From NCBI RefSeq assembly GCF_013387465.1, contig NZ_VYGV01000006.1, positions 281,638 through 345,637 on the forward strand: a stretch of 64,000 nucleotides of DNA. The letters run 5' to 3'. Below the pieces are notes generated by a model. It searched no databases, was not told the DNA's origin, and saw nothing but the letters and a program-made list of their open reading frames with translations. Origin of the DNA: Hydrogenophaga aromaticivorans. Lineage in GTDB: Bacteria > Pseudomonadota > Gammaproteobacteria > Burkholderiales > Burkholderiaceae_C. Positions 47,999-58,816 of the stretch are shown here, piece after piece. Numbering within the stretch: position 1 is the stretch's first letter; each line of letters starts with the position of its first letter. Position numbers and translations under genes: made by a program.

Positions 47999-49681
47999 TC
48001 ACACCCTGTTCATATCAAACTGGGCTTTGTCGCCTTTGCCGTAGACCTTCAAGGCGCCTTTTTCGCCGACGGCGTTGGGGCGCTGGAAGATCCAGTTCTG
48101 CCAGGCCGTGAGGCGGCCGAAGACGCGGGTGGCCATGTTTTCTTTCTGCGCGAAACGCAGGTTGGCTTCCAGGCCGGTCAGGGCGTCGGGCGACATGGCG
48201 GCGCGTTCTTCCAGCGCCAGGCGCACTTCGTCGGCCCAGTCGATGTCGTCGGGCGCCGCGGTCACCAGGCCCAGGGCCAGCGCGGCGTCGGCGTCGAGGG
48301 CCTGGCCGATGGCGCCGCGCGCGGCTTCCATCGGGCCGGCCTCTTCGTAGAAGCGGCGCTGCAGGCGCGACTGGTCGTTGACCATGGGCAGGTAGCCGAA
48401 GTTGAATTCGCTCAGCTGCAGCTGGGGTGCTTTGTCGGCGTCGTCGGGCAGGGCCAGCATGTAGGCGCGGTCGGCGCAGAAGGCCAGCTCGGCCAGGGTG
48501 CCGGCGAAGCAGGAGCCCGATTCGATCAGCGCGAACAGGCTGCGGGACGACACGTCCAGGCGTGCGAAGGTGCGGCGCAGTGCGCCGATGGTCTCGCGCA
48601 CGAACCAGTGGTCTTTGTTCGCCAGCATCAGGGCGTCGTTGGCCAGCACGGCCGCAGCATCGCCCTCGGTCTTGAGCACCCAGGTGCCGATGTCGAGTTC
48701 GTTGGTGCGCAGGTTGAGGATGGCGTCGTCGAGTTCGCGCGCCATCTGCAGCGGGTACCAGGCGGCACCCGCGGCTTCGATGCCGGCGATGTCGGTTGGC
48801 TGCGCGCCGCTCGGGGCCTTGAGGGTGATGGTGGCGTTGCGCTTGGCGCGGTCGATGACCACGTTCACGTAGGTGTAGGCGATGCCGTCATCGCTGTCCG
48901 TGCGTTCGATGCGGGGCAGGCTCACGCCCTTCCCATCGGCTGGGCGGTCGCTCTGGGCGGCCAGCTGGGCGGCGCGTTCGCTCACGGCGGCGGCGAACTG
49001 CTGCGGCTTGGCCACGGCGTCCACCAGGCGCCAGTCCACGGCCTTCTGACCACGCACGCCTTCGCTGGTGGTGCAGAAGATGTCGGCCAGGTCGTGGCGC
49101 ACGTGCCGTTTGTCGGTCACGCGGGTCAGGCCGCCCGTGCCGGGCAGGACACCCAGCAACGGCACTTCGGGCAGGCTGACCGCGCTGGAGCGGTCGTCGA
49201 CCAGCAGGATCTGATCGCAGGCCAGGGCCAGCTCGTAGCCGCCACCGGCACAGGCGCCGTTCAGGGCGGCCAGGAATTTGAGGCCGGAATGTTTGCTGGT
49301 GTCTTCGATGCCGTTGCGGGTTTCGTTGGTGAACTTGCAGAAATTCACTTTCCAGGCGTGGGTCGAGACACCGAGCATGAAGATGTTGGCGCCGGAGCAG
49401 AACACGCGGTCCTTGCCGCTGGTGATCACCACGGTGCGCACTTCGGGGTGTTCGAAGCGGATGCGGTTCAGGGCGTCGTGCAGTTCGATGTCCACGCCCA
49501 GGTCGTAGCTGTTGAGCTTGAGCTTGTAGCCCGGGCGGATGCCGCCGTCTTCGTCGATGTCGATCGCCAGCGTGGCAATCGCGCCATCGAAGGTGAGTTT
49601 CCAGTGGCGGTACTCGCTGGGGGCGGTGCGGTAATCGACCATCTGAGCCTGGCGCGTGACGAAGGGATCGGGAGCGTTCAT
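47999..49681 (-). CDS. boxC: 2,3-epoxybenzoyl-CoA dihydrolase BoxC
   Basis: 560 residues from ATG 49681 (AAGGAAT upstream). A duplicated crotonase fold; the N-terminal copy has FCSGANIFMLG and NGACAGGGYELALACD oxyanion segments, and LPEVPLLGVLPGTGGLTRV. It hydrolytically opens the non-aromatic epoxide ring to 3,4-dehydroadipyl-CoA semialdehyde and formate. First gene of the box operon; its promoter (TTGACC-18-TATGAT on the minus strand) carries TGCA repeats. Confidence 0.96.
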   Translation of the reverse strand: MNAPDPFVTRQAQMVDYRTAPSEYRHWKLTFDGAIATLAIDIDEDGGIRPGYKLKLNSYDLGVDIELHDALNRIRFEHPEVRTVVITSGKDRVFCSGANIFMLGVSTHAWKVNFCKFTNETRNGIEDTSKHSGLKFLAALNGACAGGGYELALACDQILLVDDRSSAVSLPEVPLLGVLPGTGGLTRVTDKRHVRHDLADIFCTTSEGVRGQKAVDWRLVDAVAKPQQFAAAVSERAAQLAAQSDRPADGKGVSLPRIERTDSDDGIAYTYVNVVIDRAKRNATITLKAPSGAQPTDIAGIEAAGAAWYPLQMARELDDAILNLRTNELDIGTWVLKTEGDAAAVLANDALMLANKDHWFVRETIGALRRTFARLDVSSRSLFALIESGSCFAGTLAELAFCADRAYMLALPDDADKAPQLQLSEFNFGYLPMVNDQSRLQRRFYEEAGPMEAARGAIGQALDADAALALGLVTAAPDDIDWADEVRLALEERAAMSPDALTGLEANLRFAQKENMATRVFGRLTAWQNWIFQRPNAVGEKGALKVYGKGDKAQFDMNRV

Positions 49682-49700
49682 GGGGCCATTCCTTGGTAAA

Positions 49701-49714
49701 TGCAAGATGCTGCA
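49701..49714. promoter_or_regulatory. TGCA-N6-TGCA operator O1 (BoxR/BzdR type)
   Basis: TGCA at 49701 and 49711, spaced by six bases, in the leader between the boxC start and promoter. TGCA-N6-TGCA is the published recognition form of BzdR-family regulators that respond to benzoyl-CoA. Confidence 0.6.
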
Positions 49715-49726
49715 AGCTGGATTTGA

Positions 49727-49759
49727 TGCATCATAGTGCATGATATTGCACTAGGTCAA
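49727..49759 (-). promoter_or_regulatory. box operon promoter with triple TGCA operator O2
   Basis: Three TGCA at 49727, 49737 and 49747, each 10 bp apart (one helical turn). On the minus strand TTGACC (complement of 49754-49759), 18-bp spacer, TATGAT (complement of 49730-49735): a good sigma-70 promoter for boxC, overlapped by the operator, so a bound repressor would block it. Confidence 0.7.
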
Positions 49760-49835
49760 GCATTTTAATGCGCCAATTACCCCATAACTCATGACCCAAG
49801 CGCGACTCGCATCCTCCTGAAATGCAACATACTGC

Positions 49836-49885
49836 TTGACAGATCACCACATTTCGATAGTCTTGCCGAACTGCACAATAGTGCA
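49836..49885 (+). promoter_or_regulatory. Divergent promoter and TGCA-N6-TGCA operator O3
   Basis: TTGACA at 49836-49841 and TAGTCT 16 bp later form a candidate promoter for the DUF4863 gene. TGCA at 49872 and 49882 (six bases between) sit at the expected transcription start, placing this gene under the same regulator. Confidence 0.55.
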
Positions 49886-49912
49886 TACCCCATGAACCAC
49901 CAGGAGACGCCC

Positions 49913-50377
49913 GTGAACCCCGACGCATTCAAGACCCTGCTGCAAGACGTGACGCGCCAGATCGGCGACCGTGCGCTCGACACCTCGCTACAGACGTGGC
50001 TCAACCAGGAACTGGGTGCCGACTCGCCCACCTACCGCCAGCTCAAGGCCGCGTGCGAACAAGGGGTGGCCGAGGGCTGGCTCTGCCAGCGCGAGGGGGG
50101 CGGCCTCAAGTACGGGCGGATCTTCAAACCCGACGACGCTCTGCAGCGCTTTTCGGTGGACGTGGTGGACATGAACACCCTCGCCGGCCCCCACCATGCG
50201 CACCCCCTGGGCGAAATCGATCTGATCATGCCGCTGGACGACACCGCCACCTTCGACGGCCGGGGCGCGGGCTGGCTGGTCTATGGCCCGGGCTCGGCGC
50301 ATTCGCCCACCGTGGCCCGCGGTCGTGCGCTGGTCCTGTACCTGCTGCCGGAAGGCCGCATCGAATTCACCCAGTGA
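49913..50377 (+). CDS. DUF4863 / hydroxylaminobenzoate-lyase-like protein
   Basis: 154 residues from GTG 49913, chosen for AGGAG at 49902-49906; ATG 49892 is in frame but lacks a ribosome site. After a helical N-terminal half, the C-terminal half is cupin-like with HHAHPLGEIDLIMPLD and GPGSAHSPTV providing candidate metal ligands. DUF4863 proteins occur regularly beside box genes, and the family includes PnbB, the 4-hydroxylaminobenzoate lyase. Its role in benzoate degradation is not known. Divergent from the box operon and coupled in one transcript with the hydrolase below. Confidence 0.8.
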   Translation: MNPDAFKTLLQDVTRQIGDRALDTSLQTWLNQELGADSPTYRQLKAACEQGVAEGWLCQREGGGLKYGRIFKPDDALQRFSVDVVDMNTLAGPHHAHPLGEIDLIMPLDDTATFDGRGAGWLVYGPGSAHSPTVARGRALVLYLLPEGRIEFTQ

Positions 50378-50405
50378 GCCACTGCCCGCCGCGAAAAAGA
50401 ACCCC

Positions 50406-51218
50406 ATGAACACCACCCCCCTTTGCCGCGTGGATTGGGCCGGCAGCGCCGTCGACATCGAAACCCGGTGGATTCCCGCCAGCGCCGCCGACCGGCCCCT
50501 GTTGGTGTTCCTGCACGAGGGGCTGGGCTCGGTCAGCATGTGGCGGGACTACCCCGCCCTGCTCTGCCAGGCGCTGGACTGGCATGGCTTGGTGTATTCG
50601 CGGCCCGGCTACGGCCGCTCGACCCCACGGCCCGCCGAGCAGCATTGGCAACCCGACTTTCTGGAGCGCCAGGCGAGCGAGGTGTTGCCGGCCTTGCTGC
50701 GCGAACTCGGCGTGCACCAGACCTACCGCGAAGTCTGGCTGCTGGGCCACAGCGACGGCGGGTCGATCGCGCTGATCCACGCCGCGCGCCACCCCGGGTC
50801 GGTGCAGGGCCTGATCGTGGTCGCACCCCATGTGATGGTGGAAGACATCTCCATCCGCAGCATCCAGCAGGCGCGCGAAGCCTACCTCCAGACCGACCTG
50901 AAAGCCCGGCTCGCCCGGCATCACCTGGACCCGGACTCGGCCTTCTGGGGCTGGAACGACGTCTGGCTGTCACCGGCGTTCCGCGGCTGGACGATCGAAG
51001 ACTTGCTGCCGCTCATCCGCTGCCCGGTGCTGGCAGTTCAGGGCAGCGCCGACGAGTACGGCACGCTGGCCCAGATTGAGCGCATCGGCGCCCTGGCACC
51101 GTTGGCCACAATGCACGTCATGGCGGGCTGCGGTCATTCGCCGCACCGCGACCGCCCCGATGAACTGACCCGGGCCATCCGGGACTTTGTGTCACAGGCC
51201 CATAGCCCAAGGCGGTGA
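50406..51218 (+). CDS. Alpha/beta hydrolase of the box cluster
   Basis: 270 residues. Oxyanion segment LVFLHEGLGSVSMW, nucleophile Ser in the elbow GHSDGGS, acid in GSADEYG and His in GCGHSPHRD form a full Ser-Asp-His triad. Downstream of the DUF4863 gene by 28 bp. Such hydrolases in box clusters may be thioesterases releasing misfolded CoA intermediates or esterases making benzoate from esters; neither is shown. It converges with the hemerythrin gene. Confidence 0.85.
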   Translation: MNTTPLCRVDWAGSAVDIETRWIPASAADRPLLVFLHEGLGSVSMWRDYPALLCQALDWHGLVYSRPGYGRSTPRPAEQHWQPDFLERQASEVLPALLRELGVHQTYREVWLLGHSDGGSIALIHAARHPGSVQGLIVVAPHVMVEDISIRSIQQAREAYLQTDLKARLARHHLDPDSAFWGWNDVWLSPAFRGWTIEDLLPLIRCPVLAVQGSADEYGTLAQIERIGALAPLATMHVMAGCGHSPHRDRPDELTRAIRDFVSQAHSPRR

Positions 51219-51284
51219 CTCAGGAACGGCTCCGTGCCGTGGCCCTGCCGCTGGCCGGCAGCCGCCCCCTTCTGCTGACCCCGT

Positions 51285-51818
51285 TCAGATGTACGCGTTC
51301 ACCGGCTTCGCATGCCGCATGTGCAGCGACAGGCCCAGCGCGGCCATGTGGTTGCTGTTGCGGCCCAGGATCTCTTCGCTCAAGGGAAGGAACTCGGTCT
51401 CTTCGTAGGCGGCATGCGCCTTGTATTCAGTCACCAGACGGTGCAACTCGCTCACATCGAGCTTGGTGCTCTGGCCCTTGGCCACCGGCTTCAGGCCCTT
51501 CTCAAGTTGTTTCCACAGAATTTCGATGGCGCGGTGCTCGTCGGTGAGGCGCTTGGCCATGGCCTTGACGCGCTCCAGCTCGGCTCCCGGTTGTGCGCTG
51601 GCGATCACCGCGGGAAAGAGTTCACGTTCTTCTTCCAGATGGTGTTCGAAGATGGCTTCGCGGAAAAACTCCAGCGACTCTTCGGCGATCTGGCGGGCCC
51701 TGGCGGCGGGCTCCAGCAAGGCGGGCAGTTCATCCAGGGCTGTCAGGCGCTTGACGATACCGGCGTGGCAGTCGGAGAAATTGTTCAGGGGTTCGTCGGT
51801 GTTGACGGGGGTGTTCAT
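51285..51818 (-). CDS. Hemerythrin-domain protein
   Basis: 177 residues. Four-helix bundle with hemerythrin-type iron ligands: DCHAGIVKRL, IFEHHLEEERELFP, LTDEHRAIE and HAAYEETEFLPL, supplying the HxxxE and H pairs of a diiron site. May bind O2 or sense NO. A candidate FNR/Dnr-type box (CTTGAC-GCAT-GTCAAG) lies 99 bp upstream, which fits redox or NO control. Monocistronic. Confidence 0.85.
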   Translation of the reverse strand: MNTPVNTDEPLNNFSDCHAGIVKRLTALDELPALLEPAARARQIAEESLEFFREAIFEHHLEEERELFPAVIASAQPGAELERVKAMAKRLTDEHRAIEILWKQLEKGLKPVAKGQSTKLDVSELHRLVTEYKAHAAYEETEFLPLSEEILGRNSNHMAALGLSLHMRHAKPVNAYI

Positions 51819-51916
51819 GGTGGCTCCTCATGGGCGTTGTGCCGTGAATCTGCCGCGGAAATTCGACAGCATACTCACGGTGCAGGAGCCAGTCTAGAGA
51901 CTGGCGGTTTGTCGAC

Positions 51917-51932
51917 CTTGACGCATGTCAAG
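51917..51932 (-). promoter_or_regulatory. FNR/Dnr-like palindrome upstream of the hemerythrin gene
   Basis: CTTGAC-GCAT-GTCAAG, a perfect 6-bp dyad with 4-bp centre close to the FNR/ANR consensus TTGAT-N4-ATCAA and to the TTGAC-type form of Dnr/NnrR relatives. It lies 12 bp beyond the DUF808 stop codon and 99 bp before the hemerythrin start. Confidence 0.55.
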
Positions 51933-51944
51933 GGCTGCACCGTC

Positions 51945-52919
<975 letters not shown>

Positions 52920-53004
52920 GGTGGATGATTCTCAGAAAAGAATGTGAAAACGCGACTCTATCAGCGCCGCATGGTGGATGCAGCGCCGCAGCACAGGGAC
53001 ACCC

Positions 53005-53823
53005 TCAGGACACAGGCCAGACCAGCGGAAAGTTCGGTGCGTCCATGGGGGCACCCTCGGGCAGGCGCTCTTCCAGTCCCGGGAACGGCGGCGAGGTGCG
53101 CCAGGGTCGCGGTGCATGCACCGCATCGTCGCCCAGGTAGCGGGCCGAAAACACCCGGCGCCGCGAACCGGGCCCCGTCCCGCTGGAGGCGTGCAGGCTG
53201 AGCATGTGAAAGGCCACGCAGTCGCCCGGCTCCAGCGCCCAGGCCAGCCGCTTGTAGCGGTCCGGCTCGGCATCGATGGGCGGCAGTTCGGCCAGCGTGC
53301 CGTCCGGAAACCACCTGGCCTGCTGGTCGCGGAAGGTGCGGGGCATGTACCAGGTGCCCGTGTGCGAACCCGCCACGAAGCGCAGCGTGCTGGCCAGCGG
53401 CACCGGGTCCACCGGGATCCAGAAGCTCACGTTCTGCGCGCCGCCCACGTTGTAGTAGGGCTGGTCCTGGTGCCAGGGCGTGGGCTGGCGCGTGCCGGCT
53501 TCCTTGACCAGCAGGTGGTCGTGGTACAGACGCACCGCCCGGCTCTGCATGAGCTGGGCGGCGATGTGCGGCAATGCGCCGTCGCACAGGATCTGCTGGT
53601 AGGCCGGGTTGTTCTGCCAGGTGCAGAAATCTTCAACGAAGCGGCCCGGATCGTCGGGCTCGCTGGCCACCAGCGCGAGCGGGCTCAGGTGCGCGAGGTT
53701 GTGCTCGATGCCGGCTTCCAGCTTGCGCAACTCTTCGGCGTTCAACACGCCCCGCAGCACCACCGCGCCGTCGCGGGCATAGGCCTGGACGGCATCGGCG
53801 GCGATCGGGTGTTGACGCGGCAT
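53005..53823 (-). CDS. Phytanoyl-CoA dioxygenase-family protein
   Basis: 272 residues from ATG 53823, four bases after the purL stop. Fe(II)/2-oxoglutarate oxygenase motifs: PWHQDQPYYNVGG gives HxD, and the distal His lies in CVAFHMLSLHASSG, with Arg in the following GSRRRVFSARY. Family members hydroxylate small or CoA-bound substrates. Possibly co-transcribed with purL; the pairing has no obvious biochemical reason, so substrate is open. Confidence 0.82.
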   Translation of the reverse strand: MPRQHPIAADAVQAYARDGAVVLRGVLNAEELRKLEAGIEHNLAHLSPLALVASEPDDPGRFVEDFCTWQNNPAYQQILCDGALPHIAAQLMQSRAVRLYHDHLLVKEAGTRQPTPWHQDQPYYNVGGAQNVSFWIPVDPVPLASTLRFVAGSHTGTWYMPRTFRDQQARWFPDGTLAELPPIDAEPDRYKRLAWALEPGDCVAFHMLSLHASSGTGPGSRRRVFSARYLGDDAVHAPRPWRTSPPFPGLEERLPEGAPMDAPNFPLVWPVS

Positions 53824-53827
53824 GCGT

Positions 53828-56800
53828 TCAGCCGACGAACTTTCTGGCGTTGCGCCAGATGCGCATCCACGGACTGTGGGCGTTGATATCGCCACTGGTC
53901 CAGCTCATCTGGATGTTGCGGAACACGCGCTCGGGGTGCGGCATCATGGCCGTGAAGCGGCCGTCGGCCGTGGTCACCGCCGTCAGGCCGCCCGGGCTGC
54001 CGTTCGGGTTGAACGGGTACTGCTCCGTGGCGGCGCCCGCGTTGTCCACGAAGCGCATGGCGGCGATGGCCTGGGCCGGGTTGCCACGGTGTTTGAAATT
54101 GGCAAAACCTTCGCCGTGTGCCACCGCGATCGGCAGGCGGCTGCCGGCCATGCCCTGCAGGAACAGGCTGGGCGATTCCAGCACTTCCACCATGGACAGG
54201 CGCGCCTCGAAACGCTCGCTCTGGTTGGTGGTGAAGCGCGGCCAGGCTTCGGCGCCGGGGATGATGTCGGCCAGCTCGGCGAACATCTGGCAGCCGTTGC
54301 ACACGCCCAGGCCGAAGGTGTCGGCGCGGCCGAAGAAGCCCTGGAACTGTTCGGACAACAATGGATTGAAGGTGATGCTGCGCGCCCAACCGATGCCGGC
54401 GCCCAGCGTGTCGCCGTAGCTGAAACCGCCGCAGGCGACCACGCCCTGGAAGTCGGCCAGTTTCGCGCGGCCGCTTTGCAGGTCGGTCATGTGCACGTCG
54501 TAGGCCTCGAAGCCGGCCTGGGTGAAGGCGTAGGCCATTTCCACGTGCGAGTTCACGCCCTGCTCGCGCAGGATGGCGACTTTGGGTCGGCTCAGGTTCA
54601 GGAACGGCGCGGCCACGTTGTCCGATGGGTCGAACGTCAGGCTGACGTGCATGCCCGGATCGGCGGGTAGGCCGGCCGCGGCGTGTTCGCTGTCGGCACA
54701 GGCCGGGTTGTCGCGCTGCTGGTTGATCTTCCAGCTCACGCTGTCCCAGACCTGGTGCAGGTCGAACAGGTCGGCGCTGAACACGGCCTTGGTGTCGCGC
54801 CAGACCTGCAGCTGGCCCTTGCCCACATCCATGCCGGACGAAGCGGGTCGCGTCTTGCCGATGAAGTGGCTGTGCTTGGAGAGGCCGTGCTCGCGCAAGG
54901 TCTGCATCACGTCGTTGCGGTGTTCGGTGGCCACCTGCAGCACCACGCCCAGCTCTTCGCTGAACAGGGCCTTGATCGTGAGCTCCTGGCGGCGCGCGGC
55001 CACCTGGGTGGCCCAGTTCTTGGCGTCGCCGCTGTCCATGCGGCTGTCGCTGATGCCGTCGCCTTCGGTCACCAGCATGTCCACGTTCAGCGCCACGCCC
55101 ACGTGGCCGGCGAAGGCCATTTCGGCCACGGTGGCCAACAGGCCGCCGTCGGAGCGGTCGTGGTAGGCCAGGATGCGGCCCTGGGCACGCAAGGTGTTGA
55201 TGGCGTTGACGAGATTGACCAGTTCTTGAGCCTCGTCCAGATCGGGCACGGTGTCACCGAACTGGCCGAGCACCTGGCCCAGCACGCTGCCGCCCATGCG
55301 GTTCTGGCCCTTGCCGAGGTCGATCAGCACCAGGGTGGTGTCTTCGATCTGGTTGTTGAGCTGCGGCGTGAGGGTGCCGCGCACATCGGCCAGCGTGGCG
55401 AAGCCGGTGACGATCAGGCTCACCGGTGAGGTGACTTTTTTCTTGTCCGCACCGTCGTTCCACTGCGTGCGCATCGACAGGCTGTCCTTGCCCACAGGGA
55501 TGGAAATGCCCAGCGCCGGGCACAGCTCCATGCCCACGGCCTTCACGGTTTCGTACAACGCGGCGTCTTCGCCCGGTTCGCCGCAGGCGGCCATCCAGTT
55601 GGCGGAGAGCTTCACGCGTGGCAGCTCGATGGGGGCGGCGAGCAGGTTGGTGATGGCCTCGGCCACCGCCATGCGGCCCGACGCCGCGGCGTTGATGCCG
55701 GCTAGCGGCGTGCGCTCGCCCATGCTCATGGCTTCGCCCGCGAAGCCCTGGAAATCGGCCAGGGTCACGGCGCAGTCGGCCACCGGCACCTGCCAGGGGC
55801 CGACCATCTGGTCGCGGTGGGAGAGGCCACCCACGGTGCGGTCGCCGATGGTGATGAGGAAACGTTTGGACGCCACGGTCGGGTGGCTCAGCACGTTGAT
55901 CACGGCCTGCTGCAGGTCCACGCCGGTCAGGTCCATGGGCTGGCCAGTGCGCTGAACGGTTGTCACGTCGCGGTGCATCTTGGGCGGTTTGCCCAAGAGA
56001 ACATCCATCGGCATGTCGACGGGGCTCTCGTTGCCTTCATCGACCAGCGAGAGGTGACGCTCTTCGGTAGCCACGCCCACCACCGAAAACGGGCAGCGCT
56101 CGCGTTCGCAGAAGGCTTTGAACTGTTCCAGCGACTCCGGCGCGATAGCCAGCACGTAGCGTTCCTGGCTCTCGTTGCACCAGATTTCTTTCGGTGCCAG
56201 GCCGCTCTCTTCCAGCGGCACGGCGCGCAGATCAAAGCGGGCACCCCGGCCAGCGTCGTTCACCAGCTCGGGGAAGGCGTTGGACAGGCCGCCCGCGCCC
56301 ACGTCGTGGATGAACAGCACCGGGTTCTGCTCGCCCTGCGCCCAGCAGTGGTTGATGACCTCCTGCGCGCGGCGCTCGATCTCGGGGTTGCCGCGCTGCA
56401 CGGAGTCGAAGTCCAGCGAAGCGGCGTTGGTGCCGCTGGCCATGGAGCTGGCGGCGCCGCCGCCCATGCCGATCTTCATGCCCGGGCCGCCGAGCTGGAT
56501 CAGCAGCGTGCCGGCCGGGAAATCGATCTTCTTCGTGAGCTTCGAGTCGATCACGCCCAGGCCGCCCGCGATCATGATGGGCTTGTGGTAACCCCGGGTC
56601 ACACCCGCCACGTCCTGCTCGTATTCGCGGAAATAGCCCAGCAGGTTGGGCCGGCCGAATTCGTTGTTGAACGCGGCACCGCCCAGCGGGCCCTCGGTCA
56701 TGATCTGCAGCGGGCTGGCGATGTGCTCGGGTTTGCCGCCCGGTTGGTCGCTCAGGCCACCCCAGAGTTTGGAGACGGTGAAGCCGGTCAGGCCGGCCTT

Positions 56801-57835
56801 GGGCTTGGAGCCGCGGCCGGTGGCACCTTCGTCGCGGATCTCGCCGCCCGCGCCGGTGGCGGCGCCGGGGAACGGGGAAATCGCGGTCGGGTGGTTGTGG
56901 GTTTCCACCTTCATCAGGATGTGGTTGGTGGCGGCCTGGCTCGCGTAGGCCGGCGATGCGCCCTGCCCGGCGCGCGCCACGAAACGCTCGACGGCGCTGC
57001 CTTCCATGATGGAGGCGTTGTCGGAGTAGGCGACGATGGTGTGCTGCGGCGCCGTCTGGTGCGTGTGGCGGATCATGCCGAACAGGCTCTTGTCCTGCGC
57101 CACGCCGTCGATGGTGAACTGCGCGTTGAAGATCTTGTGGCGGCAGTGTTCGCTGTTGGCCTGCGCGAACATCATCAGCTCGACGTCGGTCGGGTTGCGT
57201 TTCAGGCCATTGAACGCGTTGACCAGGTAGTCGATCTCGTCATCGGCCAGGGCCAGGCCCCATGCGACGTTGGCCTTTTCCAATGCCGCGCGGCCACCGG
57301 CCAGCACGTCCACGTGCTCCATCGGCGCGGGGTGCAGCTCGGTGAACAGGGCTTCGGCCTGGCAACGTTCGGTGGTCACGGCCTCGGTCATGCGGTCGTG
57401 CAGCACATCGGCCACGGCGCGCAGTTGTTCCGCGCTCAGACTGGCCTTGCCCAGCAAACCGCTCTTGAGGCCAATGCGGAACTCGACCAGCCGCTCCACG
57501 CGGTGCAGCGCCAGGCCGCAGTTGTGCGCGATGTCGGTGGCCTTGGACGCCCAGGGCGACACGGTGCCCAGGCGCGGCATCACCAGCAGCGCCGGAGCGC
57601 CGGATTTTTCCAGCGCCAGGTGCGCCTCGGTGGTCGGCTCGCCATAGGCCATGAGCTGGCCCACGCGCTCCAGCGTGGCCGCGTCGGGCGCGGCGTCGAA
57701 CGACGCCAGGTGCACGAAGCGGGCCGAGAGGCCAGTGATCTTGTCGGAAATGCCCTGCAGACGGGGCAGGATTTGCTGGACTTTGAAGTCGCTGACGGCG
57801 TTGCCGCCGTCGAAGAAGCGCAGGTGCAGGGTCAC
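53828..57835 (-). CDS. purL: Phosphoribosylformylglycinamidine synthase
   Basis: 1335 residues, the single-chain proteobacterial form. N-terminal FGAM synthase start ([21 protein letters not shown]), ATP/substrate segments such as [13 protein letters not shown] and [22 protein letters not shown], and C-terminal glutaminase domain with nucleophile Cys in [15 protein letters not shown] and the His/Glu pair in PHPERVF. Fourth step of purine biosynthesis. Minus strand; its promoter lies in 57836-57981. Confidence 0.97.
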   Translation of the reverse strand: MTLHLRFFDGGNAVSDFKVQQILPRLQGISDKITGLSARFVHLASFDAAPDAATLERVGQLMAYGEPTTEAHLALEKSGAPALLVMPRLGTVSPWASKATDIAHNCGLALHRVERLVEFRIGLKSGLLGKASLSAEQLRAVADVLHDRMTEAVTTERCQAEALFTELHPAPMEHVDVLAGGRAALEKANVAWGLALADDEIDYLVNAFNGLKRNPTDVELMMFAQANSEHCRHKIFNAQFTIDGVAQDKSLFGMIRHTHQTAPQHTIVAYSDNASIMEGSAVERFVARAGQGASPAYASQAATNHILMKVETHNHPTAISPFPGAATGAGGEIRDEGATGRGSKPKAGLTGFTVSKLWGGLSDQPGGKPEHIASPLQIMTEGPLGGAAFNNEFGRPNLLGYFREYEQDVAGVTRGYHKPIMIAGGLGVIDSKLTKKIDFPAGTLLIQLGGPGMKIGMGGGAASSMASGTNAASLDFDSVQRGNPEIERRAQEVINHCWAQGEQNPVLFIHDVGAGGLSNAFPELVNDAGRGARFDLRAVPLEESGLAPKEIWCNESQERYVLAIAPESLEQFKAFCERERCPFSVVGVATEERHLSLVDEGNESPVDMPMDVLLGKPPKMHRDVTTVQRTGQPMDLTGVDLQQAVINVLSHPTVASKRFLITIGDRTVGGLSHRDQMVGPWQVPVADCAVTLADFQGFAGEAMSMGERTPLAGINAAASGRMAVAEAITNLLAAPIELPRVKLSANWMAACGEPGEDAALYETVKAVGMELCPALGISIPVGKDSLSMRTQWNDGADKKKVTSPVSLIVTGFATLADVRGTLTPQLNNQIEDTTLVLIDLGKGQNRMGGSVLGQVLGQFGDTVPDLDEAQELVNLVNAINTLRAQGRILAYHDRSDGGLLATVAEMAFAGHVGVALNVDMLVTEGDGISDSRMDSGDAKNWATQVAARRQELTIKALFSEELGVVLQVATEHRNDVMQTLREHGLSKHSHFIGKTRPASSGMDVGKGQLQVWRDTKAVFSADLFDLHQVWDSVSWKINQQRDNPACADSEHAAAGLPADPGMHVSLTFDPSDNVAAPFLNLSRPKVAILREQGVNSHVEMAYAFTQAGFEAYDVHMTDLQSGRAKLADFQGVVACGGFSYGDTLGAGIGWARSITFNPLLSEQFQGFFGRADTFGLGVCNGCQMFAELADIIPGAEAWPRFTTNQSERFEARLSMVEVLESPSLFLQGMAGSRLPIAVAHGEGFANFKHRGNPAQAIAAMRFVDNAGAATEQYPFNPNGSPGGLTAVTTADGRFTAMMPHPERVFRNIQMSWTSGDINAHSPWMRIWRNARKFVG

Positions 57836-57981
57836 GGTGGGTGGCCTTGGGGCTGACGGGCGCGGGATGGCCCGGGGGATGGGTGGAAACCCGACATTTT
57901 ACCCGGGGTGCCCCGACGCTTTCAGCGTCGAAAGTGCCACCAACCCAGCTTCCGGAGCGCGTGTCCTCCCCAGCACACACC

Positions 57982-58049
57982 GAGGAGCCGGCTCCGCCGG
58001 TCCCAGGTGTGGTCCCCCTGGGGGGAAGCCGCGAAGCGGCGCAGGGGGG
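57982..58049 (-). repeat. GC-rich intergenic palindromic repeat, copy D
   Basis: Plus strand begins GAGGAGCCGGCTCCGCCGG, then CCCCCTGGGGGG, and ends GCCGCGAAGCGGCGCAGGGG, touching the stop codon of the minus-strand outer-membrane protein gene and standing between it and purL. Confidence 0.8.
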
Positions 58050-58700
58050 TTAAAAGTTATACCCGACGCTGACCTTGATCACCGGCAACACCTTCGCGCT
58101 GTCCAGATCGTCCTGCACCTTGCGCTCTTCGGCCGCGATGGCGGCGGAGGCGCCCGGCTGCGCCATCAGGCCGCCGGAGCCGGTCAAAGTGACCTTGGGC
58201 TTGCCAATGGACACACCCAGGTCCAGACCAAAGGTCCAGCCCGGCTGGTTGAAGCGGCCATGACCCCAGCCCACGCCCAGGTAAGGCATGGTGTTCGGGT
58301 ACTTGATGGTGGCCAGCAACGAGTTGCCGGTGGCGCTGAAGGTCTGGCCATCGATGGTCACCGTGCCGTCGGTGGTCTGGGCCTGCAACGCAGCAGAAGA
58401 ACCGGTGAACGTGGCGCCCGCGACCAGGCGGAAGGTGCCGAGGAACGGGCGGAAGTCGGCGAACACGCCGTTGCCGCGCAGCTTGAGGTCGCCCTTGTAG
58501 GTGATCTGGTCTTCGGTGTAGGTGTCGGACGTCGTCAGCTGCGCCAGTTCGCCACGCAGACCGAAAGCCGGTCCCACCGGCAGGTTGAGGCCCAGGCCGA
58601 GGCCACCGGTGCCGGCCACGCCATACACACCGATGCCCTGGGCCATCGCAGAACCCGATATCAAAGCCAAAACCAGACCCGCTGCGTGCACTTTTTTCAT
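58050..58700 (-). CDS. Outer-membrane beta-barrel protein (OmpW/porin-like)
   Basis: 216 residues from ATG 58700 (GAGG upstream). Signal peptide ends SAMAQG. The mature protein alternates glycine- and aromatic-rich strands (GVYGVAGTGGLGLGLNLPVGPAFGLRGE, FADFRPFLGTFRLVAGATF, GWTFGLDLGVSIGK) and ends in Phe (KVSVGYNF), the outer-membrane insertion signal. Eight strands are likely. Function unknown; divergent from map. Confidence 0.8.
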   Translation of the reverse strand: MKKVHAAGLVLALISGSAMAQGIGVYGVAGTGGLGLGLNLPVGPAFGLRGELAQLTTSDTYTEDQITYKGDLKLRGNGVFADFRPFLGTFRLVAGATFTGSSAALQAQTTDGTVTIDGQTFSATGNSLLATIKYPNTMPYLGVGWGHGRFNQPGWTFGLDLGVSIGKPKVTLTGSGGLMAQPGASAAIAAEERKVQDDLDSAKVLPVIKVSVGYNF

Positions 58701-58816
58701 CGGAAACCTCACTGGATGGATGGAACTGCGCGCGAGTATAGGTGTGCACCCGGCGGTCCGGGCCCGCATTGACCCTTCGTTTCAAAGCGTTGCAGTCCGC
58801 GGGATAATCGCTCTCC

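Noticed and set aside
55817..57856. 679-codon open frame opposite purL
   Set aside because: Antisense shadow; low-complexity composition, and purL motifs are intact on the other strand.
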